From Myxococcales bacterium (lineage in GTDB: Bacteria > Myxococcota_A > Polyangia > Nannocystales > Nannocystaceae), in the NCBI GenBank assembly GCA_020633335.1, contig JACKDU010000002.1, positions 992,001 to 1,056,000 on the forward strand: DNA of 64,000 bases. Reading direction: 5' to 3'. Shown piece by piece: positions 37,430 to 46,373 of the stretch (positions within the stretch are counted from its first letter, which is position 1; every line of letters starts with the position of its first letter). A program made the position numbers and the translations under genes. The notes beneath the pieces are model-generated. The model was not told where the DNA came from. It worked only from the letters and a program-made list of their open reading frames with translations, and did not search any database.

Positions 37430-37843
37430 CTCGACCTCCAGCACTCGGCGAGAGAGACAGCGCCTGGGGGCGCGGGTTCCCGGCAGAGCGCACGGGAACT
37501 TTCGCGAGGCTGCGATGTCTGGGCGCTGGAGAGCCCTCCGCGTGCATGCATACGTGCGCGTGTGCGAGCGAGCGAGCGACGCGTGAGGGCGCCGGCGGCG
37601 AGATCGCGGCTTGCCCCGCGATCACTTGAGAACAAGAGGACATGTCTACTTCGACATGTCCTCTTCATCATGACTCGATTCGTAGCGTGGAGGTCGATCG
37701 GGTCGATCGGACACGATCTGCCGCCGCGCCCCGAAGCCCCGCTCCCCCGCGTCATCGGAGCCGCGACTCCGACCCCAGAATTGCCAGCGGCCTGGCGACC
37801 GGGAGACCCCGGCGGCCAGGCCGTTGAATCGGCGGGCTGCGCC
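37430..37843. other. Intergenic region between the VWA gene and rpmE
   Basis: 414 bases without a gene. The left part is upstream of the VWA gene and contains alternating gtgcatgcatacgtgcgcgt, which is Z-DNA-like purine/pyrimidine sequence, at about 37540-37560. The middle holds a strong hairpin (37634-37665). The right part, after rpmE, shows nothing notable. Confidence 0.6.
37634..37665 (-). terminator. 13-bp hairpin downstream of rpmE
   Basis: Perfect arms AAGAGGACATGTC / GACATGTCCTCTT with a 6-base loop (TACTTC). It lies 3' of rpmE on the minus strand and shares the GGACATGTC core seen in other hairpins of the window. On the minus strand no long T-run follows. Confidence 0.6.
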
Positions 37844-38092
37844 CTACTTGCGCTTCATGCCGTAGCGACGGCGGAAGCGATCCATGCGCCCCTCGGTGTC
37901 GACCTCGCGGGCCTGACCGGTCCAGAAGGGGTGGCTGAAGGAGGTGATGTCGAGGCGGACCACCTGGACCTCCTCGCCGTCGACCTCACGGGTGTCAGAC
38001 CCCTCCATGCTGGAGTACGTGATCCACTCGTCGCCGGTCGCGCCGTCGACGAAGAGGGTCTTGCGGTAGATCGGATGGACTCCCATCTTCAT
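37844..38092 (-). CDS. rpmE2: 50S ribosomal protein L31 type B
   Basis: 82 residues. MKMGVHPIYRKTLFVD, then SSHPFWTG-like SFSHPFWTGQ and EGRMDRFRRRYG, place it in the L31 family. It lacks the CxxC zinc knuckle of type A L31 (no Cys at all), so it is the zinc-free type B form. It is 22 bases downstream of rpsN on the same strand. Type B L31 often substitutes for the zinc form when zinc is scarce; whether a type A gene exists elsewhere in this genome cannot be seen. Confidence 0.93.
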   Translation of the reverse strand: MKMGVHPIYRKTLFVDGATGDEWITYSSMEGSDTREVDGEEVQVVRLDITSFSHPFWTGQAREVDTEGRMDRFRRRYGMKRK

Positions 38093-38114
38093 CGCAAACC
38101 AGACCTTTCTCGAG

Positions 38115-38420
38115 CTACCAGCTCGACTTGGTGACCCCGGGGATCTCGCCGCGGAGGGCGAGGTCGCGGAGGACGACGCGGCAGAGGCCGAACTTGCGGT
38201 AGACGGCCTTCGAGCGGCCGGTCAGCATGCAGCGGCGGGTCTTCCGGGTCGGGCAGGAGTTGCGGGGGAGCTTGGCGAGCTGGGCGGAGATCGAGAGCTT
38301 GTCCTCGAAGTCGAGCTCCGGATCCTTGAGCTTCTTGCGGAGATCAGCCCGACGCTCGGCGTACTTGGCGATCAGCTTGTCGCGCTTGTTGTCGCGCAGA
38401 ACCTGAGATTGCTTGGCCAT
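38115..38420 (-). CDS. rpsN: 30S ribosomal protein S14
   Basis: 101 residues from the ATG at 38420; the open frame upstream is noise. MAKQSQVLRDNKRDKLI, the central LPRNSCPTRKTRRCMLTGR and the C-terminal EIPGVTKSSW are diagnostic. It is the long S14 form without the paired CxxC zinc motif of the short form, although three isolated Cys remain. Its pairing with type B L31 outside a large ribosomal operon matches the arrangement of zinc-independent paralogues in other bacteria. No clear Zur-like palindrome was found upstream (38421-38539). Confidence 0.93.
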   Translation of the reverse strand: MAKQSQVLRDNKRDKLIAKYAERRADLRKKLKDPELDFEDKLSISAQLAKLPRNSCPTRKTRRCMLTGRSKAVYRKFGLCRVVLRDLALRGEIPGVTKSSW

Positions 38421-38539
38421 GACGGTCCTCGGATAGGCAAGCCGTACAGCTCGGGCATGGAGCTGGCGGTGGCTTGGGCCCGGGAACCTACCCTGTGCCG
38501 GGGCCCCGCGCAACCCTCTTGAACGCCCCGCAGGGGGCT

Positions 38540-39397
38540 CTAGACGTCGCTCGCGCCGGCTGCGACCAGGAGCTCGTAGACCTCGCTGGGGGTCATCGGT
38601 CGGAATTCGCCGTCGTCCAGGCCCGTCGCGCTGAGACCGCCGATCTGCACCCGGATCAGCTTGAGGACCGGGTGGCCGATCGCCTCGCCCATCCGCCGGA
38701 TCTGGCGGTTGAGGCCCTGGCGGATCGTCAGCTGCACCCACGTGTTGGTCTCGGTCTCGCGGACGATCGAGACCTCGTCGGCCGGCCGCGTCACGGTCCC
38801 GTCCTCGAGGGTCACCCCCCGCTGGAGGGCCTCGAGGTCGGCGAGCTCCAGGCTCCCCTGGAACTTCACGTGGTAGGTCTTGGCGATCGCGTGGCGCGGG
38901 TGGGTGAGCGCGGCCGCGAGGGCGCCGTCATTGGTGAGGATCAGCACGCCGCGTGAGTGATAGTCGAGGCGGCCCACCGGATAGATCCGCTCGCTCATCG
39001 GCGGCAGGAGCGAGAGCACCGTCGGCCGCCCGCGGACGTCGACCTTGCCCTCGGCCGAGCAGACCACCCCGTCGGGCTTGTTCATCACGAAGTAGACCCG
39101 GCGCTCGGGGACGATCCGCTTGCCGCCGACGATGATCCGGTCGCGCTCCGGGTCGACGCGGGTGCCGAGCTCACGGACGATCCGGCCGTTGACGCTGACC
39201 TTGCCGGCGGCGATCAGCTCCTCGGCCTTGCGGCGCGAGGCGATGCCCGCGGAGGCGAGGACCTTCTGGAGGCGCACGCCGCTGGCGGCCGCGCCCGCGA
39301 GCGCCGCGGCCGGGCGCTGGCCTGCGGAGGTGGCGGGGCCGCGGCCCCGGCCGCGGGAGGGCCGCTTCGCCGGGTTGGTGCTCTTCGTCGGGCGCAT
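38540..39397 (-). CDS. Pseudouridine synthase, RsuA/RluB family
   Basis: About 285 residues. A basic N-terminal tail is followed by an S4 RNA-binding domain (VRLQKVLASAGIASRRKAEEL) and the catalytic domain with the conserved Asp motif PVGRLDYHSRGVLILTNDG, then GLNRQIRRMGEAIGHPVLKL. It isomerises a uridine in rRNA; the layout is that of RluB (23S) rather than RsuA, but this is not certain. The ATG at 39397 is chosen, with an ATG eight codons earlier possible. It lies downstream of scpB on the same strand, a common arrangement (scpA-scpB-rluB) in bacteria, although 165 bases separate them. Confidence 0.92.
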   Translation of the reverse strand: MRPTKSTNPAKRPSRGRGRGPATSAGQRPAAALAGAAASGVRLQKVLASAGIASRRKAEELIAAGKVSVNGRIVRELGTRVDPERDRIIVGGKRIVPERRVYFVMNKPDGVVCSAEGKVDVRGRPTVLSLLPPMSERIYPVGRLDYHSRGVLILTNDGALAAALTHPRHAIAKTYHVKFQGSLELADLEALQRGVTLEDGTVTRPADEVSIVRETETNTWVQLTIRQGLNRQIRRMGEAIGHPVLKLIRVQIGGLSATGLDDGEFRPMTPSEVYELLVAAGASDV

Positions 39398-39562
39398 GAT
39401 CCGGGAGTAGATCCCGCACATCGGCGGCCGGCGCAAGCCGATTGTGTGGGCGCGCGCGACGGGTGGGCTCACGCGGCGCCTCGCGCGACCCTCCCGGGGC
39501 GCTGCGGGGCTCGGCCCCCGCGCTGACGCTCGGGGCTGGCGGTGGGGTCCGCGCAGACGGGT

Positions 39563-41446
39563 CTAGGCGTCTTCGTCGTCCGCGGAGGAGGGGTCTTCGT
39601 CGAGCGGCTCATCGTCTTCGAGCGGCTCATCCTCTTCGAGCGGCTCATCGTCCTCTTCGAGCGGCTCATCGTCCTCTTCAAGCGCCTCGTCTTCCTCTTC
39701 GAGCGCCTCATCCTCTACTTCGGGCGCCTCAGCGAGCGGCTCGTCTCCTTCGAGCGGCTCGTCTTCTTCGAGCGGCTCGTCCTCATCCTCGTCTTCGGGC
39801 GCCTCTTCGTCCGCGAGCGGCTCGTCTTCTTCGAGCGGCTCGTCTTCTTCGAGCGGCTCGTCTTCTTCGAGCGGCTCGTCGTCCGCGAGCGGCTCGTCGT
39901 CTTCGAGCGGCTCGTCGTCCACGAGCGGCTCGTCTTCTTCGAGCGGCTCGTCGTCCCCAGCCGCCTCGACGCGTCCTTCGTCGGCCACTGCGGCGTCGCT
40001 CCCCTCCGCTTCGTCGCCGAGGCCAGCTGCGTCGCCGGCCTCGTCCGCGACGGCCTCGTTCGCCTCGGCGGCCTCGTTCGCCTGATCGCCGTCGACCTCG
40101 ACGCCCGCCCCCTCGTCGGAGGCCAGCGCCTCGACGCCCTCGCTCTCGCCGTCACCGCGATCCTCCCCGCCCGCGAAGGAGATGACCTCCTGCCCGAGCG
40201 CCTCGGCCTCGGCCTCGCCGTAGCGCCGCCGGAGGGTCGCCTTGGACTCCTCGGAGAGCTCGTGGAAGTCGCGGAGCGTCGGCAGGTCGCGGAGCGAGCG
40301 GAGATCGAAGAACTCGAGGAAGCGGTGGGTCGTCCCGTAGAGGAGCGGCCGCCCGACCTCCTCCTTCTTGCCGACGATCTGGATCAGCTCGCGCTCGAGG
40401 AGCGCCTTGAGGACCGCGCCGCTGTCGACCCCGCGCACCTCGTCGATCTCCGGCCGGGTGATCGGCTGGCGGTAGGCGACGATCGAGAGGGTCTCGAGCT
40501 GAGAGCGGCTGAGCCGGACCGGCTTGGCCTGGAGGAGGCGCTGCACCCAGATCGCGTTGTCGTGGTGGGTGCGCATCTGGAAGCCGCCCGCGACCTGGAC
40601 GACCGTCACCCCGCGCTCCCGCGTCGCCTCGATCAGGTGCTTGAGCGCGAGCTGGACCTGCCGCTGGCTGGTCTCGGTGAGGACCTTGCGGATGTCCTTG
40701 ACCGTCAACGCGCGGTCCGCCGCGAAGAGGAGGCTCTCGACGATCGACACCAGGCGCGGCGACGCCTCGCCCTCGATCGCCCGGAGGTCATCCTCGGGAT
40801 CAGCGACCAGCTCGTCGGCGAGCTGGACCCCCGCGGCCGCAGCCGCCGCGCGGCGGGCCTCGGCGTCGGCCGCCGCGTCCTCGTCGCCCGCGTCGTCCGC
40901 CGGCGTCGCGCCCTCGGTCGCGGCCTCGTCACCCGGCGCGCCGACGTCTTCGGAGTCGTCGTCCTGCGGACCCTCGTCGGCCTCGGCCACCTCGACGTCG
41001 GCCTCGTCGCTCGCCTCGGTCGACTCTGCGGACGCCTCGCCGGCCTCACCGCCCTCGTCCCCGCCCTCTGCCTCGCGCGCCGCGTCCTCGCCTTCGTCGC
41101 TGGAGCCTGCGTCCGCGGCCTCCGCGTCGACGCTCGCCCCCTCGCTCTCGTCCGCGTCCTCGCGCGCGCCCTCGTCGCTCGCCCCCGCGTCCTCGTCCGC
41201 TTCAGCGTCCGCGTCCTCGCGCGTGCCCTCGGCGGCGAGAACCTCAGCGCCCGCGGCCGCCTCGGAGGCGTCGCCGCTGCCCTCCCCTGCCCCGCCCTCG
41301 GCCTCGCCTCCGAGCGCGCTGATCAGGTTGGTCAACGGCACCTCGGCGAGCTCCGGCTCGCTAGCGTCGGCGCCGGCCTGGCCAGGGCGAGGCGGCGGAC
41401 GACGCGGTGGCGCCTTGCGGGGAGGGGTGCGGGGTCGCTTTGCCAT
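39563..41446 (-). CDS. scpB: Segregation and condensation protein B with long acidic extensions
   Basis: 627 residues, about three times the usual ScpB. The core (about residues 225-405) is normal: SIVESLLFAADRALTVKDI, LETLSIVAYRQPITRPEIDEVRGV, LLYGTTHRFLEFF. It is the winged-helix partner of the SMC-ScpA complex. An N-terminal extension of about 200 residues is Ala/Glu/Asp-rich. The C-terminal 200 residues are almost wholly acidic and end in hexapeptide repeats of the type DEPLEE. The scpA stop lies nine bases upstream of its ATG, forming the standard scpA-scpB operon. The extensions share composition but not motif with those of ScpA. Confidence 0.93.
   Translation of the reverse strand: MAKRPRTPPRKAPPRRPPPRPGQAGADASEPELAEVPLTNLISALGGEAEGGAGEGSGDASEAAAGAEVLAAEGTREDADAEADEDAGASDEGAREDADESEGASVDAEAADAGSSDEGEDAAREAEGGDEGGEAGEASAESTEASDEADVEVAEADEGPQDDDSEDVGAPGDEAATEGATPADDAGDEDAAADAEARRAAAAAAGVQLADELVADPEDDLRAIEGEASPRLVSIVESLLFAADRALTVKDIRKVLTETSQRQVQLALKHLIEATRERGVTVVQVAGGFQMRTHHDNAIWVQRLLQAKPVRLSRSQLETLSIVAYRQPITRPEIDEVRGVDSGAVLKALLERELIQIVGKKEEVGRPLLYGTTHRFLEFFDLRSLRDLPTLRDFHELSEESKATLRRRYGEAEAEALGQEVISFAGGEDRGDGESEGVEALASDEGAGVEVDGDQANEAAEANEAVADEAGDAAGLGDEAEGSDAAVADEGRVEAAGDDEPLEEDEPLVDDEPLEDDEPLADDEPLEEDEPLEEDEPLEEDEPLADEEAPEDEDEDEPLEEDEPLEGDEPLAEAPEVEDEALEEEDEALEEDDEPLEEDDEPLEEDEPLEDDEPLDEDPSSADDEDA
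39590..39960 (-). repeat. 18-bp coding repeats giving (E/D)DEPL(E/A/V) hexapeptides in ScpB
   Basis: On the plus strand the unit reads gagcggctcgtcttcttc with small changes, repeated many times, partly interrupted near 39700-39800. Each unit encodes one acidic hexapeptide. Near-identical neighbouring units imply recent slippage or recombination. Confidence 0.88.
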
Positions 41447-41455
41447 GCTCGTCGG

Positions 41456-43348
41456 CTACTCGTCGCGCTCGCGGCGCTCGTCGTCTGCTTCGTCTGCTTC
41501 GTCGTTGTCGTCGCCGGGCTCGGCTGCCGCGTCATCGAGCGCGTCGTCCGCGTCAAAGCCAGCGTCGGCGTCGAAGATCACGTCGTCGTCGACCGCGACG
41601 AAGTCCTCGTCGGGCTCGTACACCAGCCGGTCTGCCTCATCGCCGCCGTCGGGCTCGGACTCCGGCCCGTCGTCCGGGGCGAGCTCGTACTCGACCACGG
41701 CCCCTTCAAATTCCGCGGGTTCGACCTCGTCGGGCTCGTACACCAACCCGCTGGCCTCGCCCTCTTCGTCCTCATCGTCGGCGTCGAGGCCATCCGCCGC
41801 ACCTCGCTCGACCGCGGCGTCTTCGCTCTCACGGTCCTCATCATCGTCGTCGCCCGACGCGCCTTCATCGACCCTTCGCTCGTCCGCGCCCGCGTCGTGT
41901 GGGTCACCGACCTCGACGCTCTCGGCGTCGACGTGAAGCTCTTCCTCGCGCGGCTCCCCGAGGCCAGCCTCTCCTTCAAGGAGCGTCTCGGCCTCCTCGG
42001 GCGCTCCGCTGGCCTCCGCGCCGTCGCCGTCGCGATCCTCGTCATGCGAGAGGTCAGCCGCCTCGCTCCACGGGATCGCCGGGCCGACGGCACGCTCAAC
42101 ATCGCCGTCGTCGTCATCGCCCGTCCGTCCGCCAGCGAGCGCGGCCTCCTCCTCGACGTCGATCGCCTCGCCCCCCGCCTCGGTCCAGGGGATCGCCGGC
42201 AGCGAAGCGCCCTCGCCCGCCGCGGCGCGAGCGCGGCGCTCCGGCTCGTCGCGGGTCAGCCAGGCCGTGACCTCCGCCTCGACGACGTCCTCCTCGTCCT
42301 CCTCCTCATCATCCCCAGCGCCGGCGTCCCCTGCCCGCTCGACCTCGTCGCTCGCAGCATCCACCGCGACCTCGTCGACCACCTCGTCCGCCGCCTCGTC
42401 CCGGCCCTCGCTCGCCGCCCCGGCCACACCCACCAGCGGCTGCGGAGGCGCCGACGGCCCCGCGCCAGCGCCAGGCGTGGCCGCGGTCCCAAAGCTCGAC
42501 GCCTCGTCGTAGCCGGTCATCGCCTGGATCGCCGCCGCGTGGCTGGCCCGCCGCCGCAGGCGGATCGCCTCGGTCTCCGTCACCTGATCGACGCCGATGA
42601 TCCCGAGCTTCACCAGCTCGAGCACCGACATCAGCGTCACCACCAGCATCTGCCGGAGCTCGAGCTCGCTCCCCCAGCTCCGCCCGAGGAAGAGGCTCTC
42701 AAACTCGACCACCCCGCGCTCCTCGAGGAGGAGCGAGAGCTGCTCCATCCGCTGGCGCACGGTGATCGGCTCGAGGACGACCTCGTGGCTCTTGCTGATC
42801 TTCGCCCGCTGGAGGACCTTCGAATAGGCCTCGGCGAGCCGGAAGAGGGTCACCGGCGCCATCCCGGGGTCGAGCGGCGGGAGATCGATCTCGCGGCCGC
42901 GGAGGAAGACGTCGCGGCCGCGCACCGGCATCGAGTCGAGCTCGCGGCTCGCGGCCCGGTAGCGCTCGTACTCGACGAGGCGGCGGATCAGCGCCTCACG
43001 CGGATCCTCGCCCTCCTCGCCCTCGCCCTCCGCCTCGCCCTCCGCCTCCTCGCGCTGCGGGACCAGCTCGCGGCTCTTGAGGTAGGCGAGGGTCGCGGCC
43101 ATCACCAGGTAGTCGCCGGCGATCTCGATGTCGAGCGCCCGCATCATGTCGAGGTACTCGAGGTACTTCTCGGTGATGAAGGCGATCGGGATGTCGAGGA
43201 TGTCGAGCTCGTGGCGGCGGACCACGTGGAGGAGGAGGTCCAGCGGCCCCTCGAAGATCGGCAGCTCGACCGCGTAGACGGCCGCGCCGCGCTCGTCGGC
43301 GAGATTCGACGCGCCCGCGTCCGCGCCCCTGGCGGTCTCGCTGGCCAC
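41456..43348 (-). CDS. scpA: Segregation and condensation protein A with long acidic C-terminal extension
   Basis: 630 residues with a GTG start. The kleisin core is in the first 275 residues: VELPIFEGPLDLLLHVVRRHELDILDIPI, YLVMAATLAYLKSRELVP and the winged-helix end ERGVVEFESLF through LELVKLGII. ScpA bridges SMC heads and binds ScpB. The remaining 350 residues are acidic and low in structure. They hold two AIPWxEA motifs (PAIPWTEAGGE; PAIPWSEAADL) and two LVYEPDE motifs, which look like repeated short binding motifs. It lies between the M50 protease and scpB genes with gaps of about 10 bases, so the three form an operon. Confidence 0.93.
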   Translation of the reverse strand: MASETARGADAGASNLADERGAAVYAVELPIFEGPLDLLLHVVRRHELDILDIPIAFITEKYLEYLDMMRALDIEIAGDYLVMAATLAYLKSRELVPQREEAEGEAEGEGEEGEDPREALIRRLVEYERYRAASRELDSMPVRGRDVFLRGREIDLPPLDPGMAPVTLFRLAEAYSKVLQRAKISKSHEVVLEPITVRQRMEQLSLLLEERGVVEFESLFLGRSWGSELELRQMLVVTLMSVLELVKLGIIGVDQVTETEAIRLRRRASHAAAIQAMTGYDEASSFGTAATPGAGAGPSAPPQPLVGVAGAASEGRDEAADEVVDEVAVDAASDEVERAGDAGAGDDEEEDEEDVVEAEVTAWLTRDEPERRARAAAGEGASLPAIPWTEAGGEAIDVEEEAALAGGRTGDDDDGDVERAVGPAIPWSEAADLSHDEDRDGDGAEASGAPEEAETLLEGEAGLGEPREEELHVDAESVEVGDPHDAGADERRVDEGASGDDDDEDRESEDAAVERGAADGLDADDEDEEGEASGLVYEPDEVEPAEFEGAVVEYELAPDDGPESEPDGGDEADRLVYEPDEDFVAVDDDVIFDADAGFDADDALDDAAAEPGDDNDEADEADDERRERDE

Positions 43349-43358
43349 GCGCGCGCCC

Positions 43359-44051
43359 CTAGAGGCCGAGGAGGCCGATCAGCCAGGTCGCCGCCTTGAA
43401 GATCGGCGAGAGCATGAGGTGGAGGACCTCGGGGAGCGCGACCACCAGGATCAAGAGGATGAGCCCGCCCCAGCGCTCGAAGAACGCGTCGATGTAGCTC
43501 AGCTTGGGCGGCAGGAGCCAGGAGAGGATCTTGCCGCCGTCGAGCGGGTGGAGCGGCAGGAGGTTGAAGGCCATCAGCACCAGGTTGAGCTGGAAGAAGA
43601 CGGCGAGGATGCCATCGAGGCCCGGCGAGGAGACCCCGGCGACCCGCAGGAGCTTGAGCACCCCGAGCGTGAGGATCGCCTGCAGGAAGTTGGAGAGCGG
43701 GCCGGCGAAGGCGACCAGCGCGAGGCCCCCGCGCATCGAGATCTTGCGGGTGTAGAAGCTCGGCTGGGTCGGCACCGGCCGCCCCCAGCCGAGGAGCGGG
43801 AGGCGGAAGAGCGCGGCCATCACCGGCAACGCCAGCGTGCCGATCGGATCGGCATGCGACATCGGGTTGAGGGTGAGGCGCCCCTCGCGGCTCGGCGTCG
43901 GATCGCCGAGGCGATCGGCCGTGAAGGCGTGGGCGAACTCGTGGATGCTGATGGCGATCACCAGGCAGACCACGTAGATGGCGACCTGCCGGAGATCGGC
44001 GGCGGAGATGCCGACGAGCGCGAGGACCGAGGCTTGGGTGAAGCGTTCCAC
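43359..44051 (-). CDS. Site-2 protease (M50) family membrane protein
   Basis: About 230 residues from the GTG at 44051; a TTG at 44117 would add 22 residues. The zinc motif HEFAHA lies in the first membrane helix, and the third metal ligand in NLLPLHPLDGGKIL in a later one. At least five membrane spans are evident (QVAIYVVCLVIAISI, LALVAFAGPLSNFLQAILTL, VFFQLNLVLMAFNLL). Such short rhomboid-like S2P proteins precede scpA in many genomes. All metal ligands are present, so it is probably an active intramembrane protease; the substrate is unknown. Confidence 0.92.
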   Translation of the reverse strand: MERFTQASVLALVGISAADLRQVAIYVVCLVIAISIHEFAHAFTADRLGDPTPSREGRLTLNPMSHADPIGTLALPVMAALFRLPLLGWGRPVPTQPSFYTRKISMRGGLALVAFAGPLSNFLQAILTLGVLKLLRVAGVSSPGLDGILAVFFQLNLVLMAFNLLPLHPLDGGKILSWLLPPKLSYIDAFFERWGGLILLILVVALPEVLHLMLSPIFKAATWLIGLLGL

Positions 44052-44193
44052 AGGGCTCTCGCGGCGGCTGCGCGACGCGATCGGCCTCGGAGTAGCAGCC
44101 CCAATTGGCCAAGTCAACCGCGCCTCCGCGCAAATAGCGCAGCGCCTCCCCCTGCGCTCCTCGCGGCCGCCGCGGCGCCCCCCTGGCGGGCCC

Positions 44194-45092
<899 letters not shown>

Positions 45093-45096
<4 letters not shown>

Positions 45097-45506
45097 AGGC
45101 CGCGCTCCTCGAGGATCTGCCGGACCAGCTTGAGCACCTGCCCGGCCTGGATCGGCTTGGTGATGTAGGCGTTGGCCCCGAGCGAGAGCGCCCGCTGCCG
45201 ATCCTCGGCCGCCCCCTCGGTGGTGATGATGATGATCGGCACCGTCAGGTAGTTCTCGTCGGCCCGCAGCCGCTTGACCAGCTTGAGGCCGTCGAGGATC
45301 GGCATGTTGATGTCGGTGATGATCAGATCGAAGCGGGCGCCGGCGAGCTTGCGCAGCGCGTCGACGCCGTCCTCGGCCTCGACCATCCGCAGGCCCGGGA
45401 TCCGCGAGAGCGCGAAGACGATCATCTTCCGCATCGGCGGGCTGTCGTCGACGATCAGCGCCGTGCAGCGCGGCGGCTCTCCGCTTTGCGTCGGTCCCAG
45501 GGTCAT
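45093..45506 (-). CDS. CheY-like response regulator
   Basis: 137 residues, a single receiver domain. The acidic pair is in LIVDDSPPMRK, the phosphorylated Asp in IITDINMPILDG, the Thr in IIITTEG and the Lys in ITKPIQAG. All are canonical, so it should be phosphorylated by the CheA of this operon. It overlaps both neighbours (ATGA with the GAF gene upstream, GTGA with xerD downstream). As the output of the cluster it may bind a motor switch or another effector; no flagellar genes are seen here. Confidence 0.93.
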
Positions 45507-46360
45507 GCCTCGAGGAGTCTCTCCACCGCCTGCCGGGTCATCGGCGCCGCGTTGGCGTAGGTCCGGACCCAGACGTTCTCGAGGGCGTGGCCGCCGTTCT
45601 CCGAGAGCATCGCGAGGACCGCGAAGTCATCGTCGCTGAGGGCGCTCTTCTGCGGCAAGTAGGCCTCGAGGGTCAGGACCGCGAGCATCCGATCCCCGCT
45701 CACCAGGGGCAAGTACATCAGCACGCCGAACTCGTGGGGGACCGGGTCCCCGCCCTGCCAGGCCCGACCGAGGCCGGCGACCGCGGCGATCGGCCCGTTG
45801 TCGGCGAGCGGGCGCTCCTCGAGCTCGTCGATCGACGCCCCCTCGCGGACCAGGGGGAAGACGACCTGACGGACCTCGTCGACCATCAGCAGCGAGAAGC
45901 CGCCGACCCCGACGAAATTCAGGCAGACCTCCGAGATCGTCTGGATCACGTCACCGAGGGTGCAGCAGGCGAGGAGCTGCTGGACGACGATGTAGAGGGT
46001 CGCCAGGTGGTAGTTCTCGTGCTCGAGGCGCTCGACCGTCCCGCGGAGGGTGGTCGCCTCCTCGCGGAGGCCGGCGCAGCGATCCTCGAGCTCGCGGACC
46101 GAGCCCGGATCGACGGTCAGGCGGCCGCCGCCGGCGACCTCCTTCTCGAGCTCCGAGACCCGGGCGATCAGGTCCTCGACCACCGTCGCCGGCAACACCG
46201 TCGCCTCGTCGTCGCTGGCGGCCGCGGTCAGCTCCCGCCGCAGACGCTCGTTCTCGGCGATCAGCTGGCGCGCGAAGGCCTCGCCTCGCCCGAAGAACTC
46301 GGCGAGATGAGCCTCCGTCCTCTCCCTCGGATCGTCCTGTCCCCCGCTCTGGCCGCTCAT
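45503..46360 (-). CDS. Coiled-coil GAF domain protein
   Basis: About 285 residues from the ATG at 46360 (a GTG at 46369 is possible). The first 120 residues are charged helices likely to form a coiled coil (ENERLRRELTAAA; VSELEKEV; LREEATTLRGTVERLEHEN). A GAF-type sensor domain follows (IQTISEVCLNFVGVGGFSLLMVDEV; MYLPLVSGDRMLAVLTLEAY). No kinase or output domain is present. Placed among che genes, it is probably a cytoplasmic sensory or adaptor protein feeding the CheA pathway. The stop overlaps the CheY-like start (ATGA). Confidence 0.85.
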   Translation of the reverse strand: MSGQSGGQDDPRERTEAHLAEFFGRGEAFARQLIAENERLRRELTAAASDDEATVLPATVVEDLIARVSELEKEVAGGGRLTVDPGSVRELEDRCAGLREEATTLRGTVERLEHENYHLATLYIVVQQLLACCTLGDVIQTISEVCLNFVGVGGFSLLMVDEVRQVVFPLVREGASIDELEERPLADNGPIAAVAGLGRAWQGGDPVPHEFGVLMYLPLVSGDRMLAVLTLEAYLPQKSALSDDDFAVLAMLSENGGHALENVWVRTYANAAPMTRQAVERLLEA

Positions 46361-46373
46361 CCGGCCCACGATA

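Noticed and set aside
39590..39960. Regular repeats resembling a CRISPR or minisatellite array
   Set aside because: The units are in frame with ScpB, encode acidic hexapeptides and have no spacers.
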